The position numbers and the translations under genes are program-made. From NCBI GenBank assembly GCA_015057455.1, contig SVEH01000003.1, positions 1 through 64,000 on the forward strand: a DNA stretch of 64,000 bases, given 5' to 3'. This DNA is from Lachnospiraceae bacterium (GTDB lineage Bacteria; Bacillota; Clostridia; Lachnospirales; Lachnospiraceae). Shown in pieces: positions 61,565 through 64,000 of this stretch. The notes beneath the pieces are model-generated. The model made no database searches and was not told the DNA's origin. It saw only the letters and a list, made by a program, of their open reading frames with translations. Position 1 is the stretch's first letter; each line of letters opens with the position of its first letter.

Positions 61565-64000
61565 TTATTTGTTGTTTAATGCTGCTTGAGCTGCTGCAAG
61601 TCTTGCAATTGGAACTCTAAATGGTGAACATGATACATAGTTTAATCCTACTTTGTGGCAGAATTCAACTGATGATGGATCTCCACCGTGCTCTCCACAG
61701 ATACCTAACTTAAGATTTGGTCTAGTTGCACGACCTTTTTCAGCTGCCATTTGAACTAATTGTCCAACACCTGTTTGATCTAATCTTGCAAATGGATCTG
61801 ACTCATAGATCTTTGCTTTGTAGTAAGAATCTAAGAACTTACCAGCATCATCACGAGAGAAACCAAATGTCATTTGAGTTAAATCGTTAGTACCGAATGA
61901 GAAGAACTCAGCTTCTTCAGCAACTTGATCTGCAGTAAGTGCAGCACGAGGGATTTCGATCATAGTACCGATATGATACTCGATGTCTGATCCTTTTTCA
62001 GCCTTAACAGCTTCAGCTACTTCTACTACTACATCTTTAACGTTCTTTAACTCTTTCTTCTCACCAACAAGTGGGATCATGATTTCAGGAACGATATCGT
62101 ATCCTTTTTCATTCTTAACTTCGATAGCTGCTTCCATAACTGCTCTAGTTTGCATTCTTGCAATCTCTGGATAAGTTACAGCAAGACGGCATCCTCTGTG
62201 TCCCATCATTGGGTTGAATTCATGTAAAGCGTCACATTTAGCTTTAACATCTTCAACAGTAAGACCCATATCTTCTGCTAATGCTTTGATATCTTCTTCT
62301 TCAGTTGGAACGAACTCATGTAGAGGTGGATCTAAGTAACGAACTGTCATTGGTCTTCCCTCTAAAGTCTCGTACATAGCCTTGAAGTCAGCCTTTTGGA
62401 ATTCTCCGATTGCCTTAAGAGCTTCTTCTCTTTGCTCAACTGTATCTGAAAGAATCATTCTTCTGAACTTAGGTATTCTGTTCTCACCGAAGAACATATG
62501 CTCTGTACGGCAAAGTCCGATACCTTCTGCTCCTAATTTAACAGCGTTAGCTGTATCCTCTGGAGTATCAGCGTTAGTTCTTACCATTAATGTTCTATAT
62601 TCATCTGCCCAAGCCATAATTCTACCGAAGTTTCCTCCGATTGAAGCTTCAACAGTCTTAATATCTCCATCATAAATCTTTCCTGTGCTACCATCTAATG
62701 AGATGAAATCTCCTTCATGATATGTATGTCCGCCAAGTTCAAACACCTTAGCTTCTTCATCGATCTTAATTTCTCCACATCCTGATACACAGCAAGTACC
62801 CATACCACGAGCAACAACTGCTGCGTGAGATGTCATACCACCACGAACTGTTAAGATACCTTGAGCTGCATGCATACCTTCGATATCTTCTGGTGAAGTC
62901 TCAAGACGAACAAGGATAACTCTTTCTCCTCTTTCTCCAGCTTCTTTAGCGTCATCAGCTGTAAAGTATACCTTACCTGCTGCTGCACCTGGTGATGCTG
63001 GAAGAGCTGATCCGATAACTACTCCTGCTTTTAATGCATCTGCATCAAATGTTGGGTGAAGTAATTGATCAAGTGACTTAGCTTCAATTCTAAGTACAGC
63101 TTCCTCTGGAGTGATCATTCCTTCGTCTACTAAATCACAAGCGATTTGAAGAGCAGCTTGTGCAGTTCTCTTACCATTACGAGTTTGTAAGAAGTATAAT
63201 TTCTTATCTTGGATAGTGAATTCCATATCTTGCATATCTCTGTAGTGGTTCTCTAATTTTTGAGCGATTTCCATAAATTGTGCGTAGCACTCTGGCATAT
63301 CTTCCTCTAATCTTGCAATTGGTTGAGGAGTTCTGATACCAGCAACAACGTCTTCACCTTGAGCGTTGATTAGGTACTCACCATAGATTCCTTTTTCACC
63401 AGTAGATGGGTTACGAGTAAATGCAACACCTGTACCTGATGTATCTCCCATGTTACCGAATACCATTGCTTGAACGTTAACTGCTGTACCCCAGTCACCT
63501 GGAATATCGTTCATTCTTCTGTAAACGATAGCTCTTGGGTTATCCCATGAACGGAATACTGCTTTAACAGCTTCCATTAATTGAACCTTAGGATCTTGTG
63601 GGAAATCTTCTCCCATTTTCTCTTTGTATATAGCTTTATATTTAGCTATAACTTCTTTTAAATCATCTGCAGTTAAGTCTGTATCAAACTTAGCTCCCTT
63701 AGCTTCTTTGATATCATCTAAGATACCTTCGAAGAAAGTTTTGCTCATTTCCATAACTACATCTGAGAACATTTGGATAAATCTTCTATATGAATCGTAT
63801 GCGAATCTAGGATTTCCTGTCTTCTTAGCAAATCCCTCAACTGCTACGTCATTTAAACCTAAGTTAAGAATAGTGTCCATCATACCAGGCATTGAAGCTC
63901 TAGCTCCTGAACGAACTGATACTAATAATGGATCTTCAGTATCCCCAAATTTCTTTCCTTGGATCTTCTCTAATTCAGCGATTGCATCAAAGATTTGTCC
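61565..64000 (-). CDS. ppdK: Pyruvate phosphate dikinase, C-terminal 811 residues (truncated by the window)
   Basis: A cytosolic enzyme interconverting pyruvate, ATP and phosphate with phosphoenolpyruvate, AMP and pyrophosphate. The frame is open to the window end, so the apparent start at 63892 (SVRSGARASMPGMMDT) is internal; roughly the first 65 residues are outside. The phosphohistidine domain shows GGMTSHAAVVARGMG, with TSHA holding the catalytic His. The C-terminal TIM-barrel ends with GICGEHGGDPSSVEF and a catalytic Cys region (LNYVSCSPFRVP). The GC content and codon use look richer than in neighbouring genes, as expected for a highly expressed enzyme. Confidence 0.97.
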   Translation of the reverse strand, partial: GQIFDAIAELEKIQGKKFGDTEDPLLVSVRSGARASMPGMMDTILNLGLNDVAVEGFAKKTGNPRFAYDSYRRFIQMFSDVVMEMSKTFFEGILDDIKEAKGAKFDTDLTADDLKEVIAKYKAIYKEKMGEDFPQDPKVQLMEAVKAVFRSWDNPRAIVYRRMNDIPGDWGTAVNVQAMVFGNMGDTSGTGVAFTRNPSTGEKGIYGEYLINAQGEDVVAGIRTPQPIARLEEDMPECYAQFMEIAQKLENHYRDMQDMEFTIQDKKLYFLQTRNGKRTAQAALQIACDLVDEGMITPEEAVLRIEAKSLDQLLHPTFDADALKAGVVIGSALPASPGAAAGKVYFTADDAKEAGERGERVILVRLETSPEDIEGMHAAQGILTVRGGMTSHAAVVARGMGTCCVSGCGEIKIDEEAKVFELGGHTYHEGDFISLDGSTGKIYDGDIKTVEASIGGNFGRIMAWADEYRTLMVRTNADTPEDTANAVKLGAEGIGLCRTEHMFFGENRIPKFRRMILSDTVEQREEALKAIGEFQKADFKAMYETLEGRPMTVRYLDPPLHEFVPTEEEDIKALAEDMGLTVEDVKAKCDALHEFNPMMGHRGCRLAVTYPEIARMQTRAVMEAAIEVKNEKGYDIVPEIMIPLVGEKKELKNVKDVVVEVAEAVKAEKGSDIEYHIGTMIEIPRAALTADQVAEEAEFFSFGTNDLTQMTFGFSRDDAGKFLDSYYKAKIYESDPFARLDQTGVGQLVQMAAEKGRATRPNLKLGICGEHGGDPSSVEFCHKVGLNYVSCSPFRVPIARLAAAQAALNNK

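Noticed and set aside
61565..63892. Complete ppdK starting at 63892
   Set aside because: The frame stays open to 64000 and the residues before it match the family, so the Met is internal.

Overview
The window looks like a chromosomal stretch of a low-GC, anaerobic, spore-forming member of the Clostridia, most likely Lachnospiraceae. The evidence is the gene content: an oxygen-sensitive class III ribonucleotide reductase (nrdD, nrdG), the [FeFe]-hydrogenase maturase hydG, pyruvate phosphate dikinase, a GlgC/GlgD glycogen pair, spoVG and a cotJ spore-coat operon. The genus assignment is inference. No rRNA, tRNA, CRISPR array, prophage or transposase gene was seen.

Positions 1 to about 25,000 are mostly housekeeping. 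On the minus strand lie glgC-glgD-spoVG. On the plus strand follow murC, a DnaD-like gene and a DnaI-like helicase loader, with a cluster of perfect DnaA boxes in front of the latter two, then prs and hydG. A nuclease-like orphan, a secreted transglutaminase and cotJA-cotJB-cotJC lie on the minus strand. A small kinase, nrdD (with NrdR-type and DnaA boxes upstream), nrdG-dut, an M16 peptidase and a Dabb/zinc-ribbon fusion complete the region. Convergent gene ends carry very long hairpins that share a conserved core motif.

Positions 25,000 to 38,800 hold membrane and surface functions. There is a membrane protein with a Lys-rich tail, and a tight five-gene operon (two MCP-type sensors, a PilT ATPase, a degenerate PlsC-like protein and a membrane-anchored transglutaminase). 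An M18 aminopeptidase and a DUF2339 polytopic protein follow.

Positions 38,800 to 60,300 are the most unusual part: a secreted/surface system in two transcription units on the minus strand. It consists of two paralogous giant beta-helix proteins (1953 and 1941 residues) and eight small secreted proteins (about 170 to 235 residues). The small proteins share a module, starting with a Y-x-V-x-x-x-W-G-x-(M/L) motif, that is also the C-terminal domain of both giants. The two units appear to be duplicates, and each has the same promoter-proximal element: an extended -10 box followed at once by a covarying GC-rich hairpin with a T-run. A beta-helix protein, a DUF1275/YoaK protein and a membrane-anchored protein sit between the units. 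I infer a polymer-forming or matrix/adhesin system controlled by a shared attenuator-like leader. The window ends in ppdK, which runs off the right edge.

Many starts were set at ATG codons with a good Shine-Dalgarno sequence rather than at the longest open frame. Function calls rest on motifs visible in the sequence; no database search was possible.
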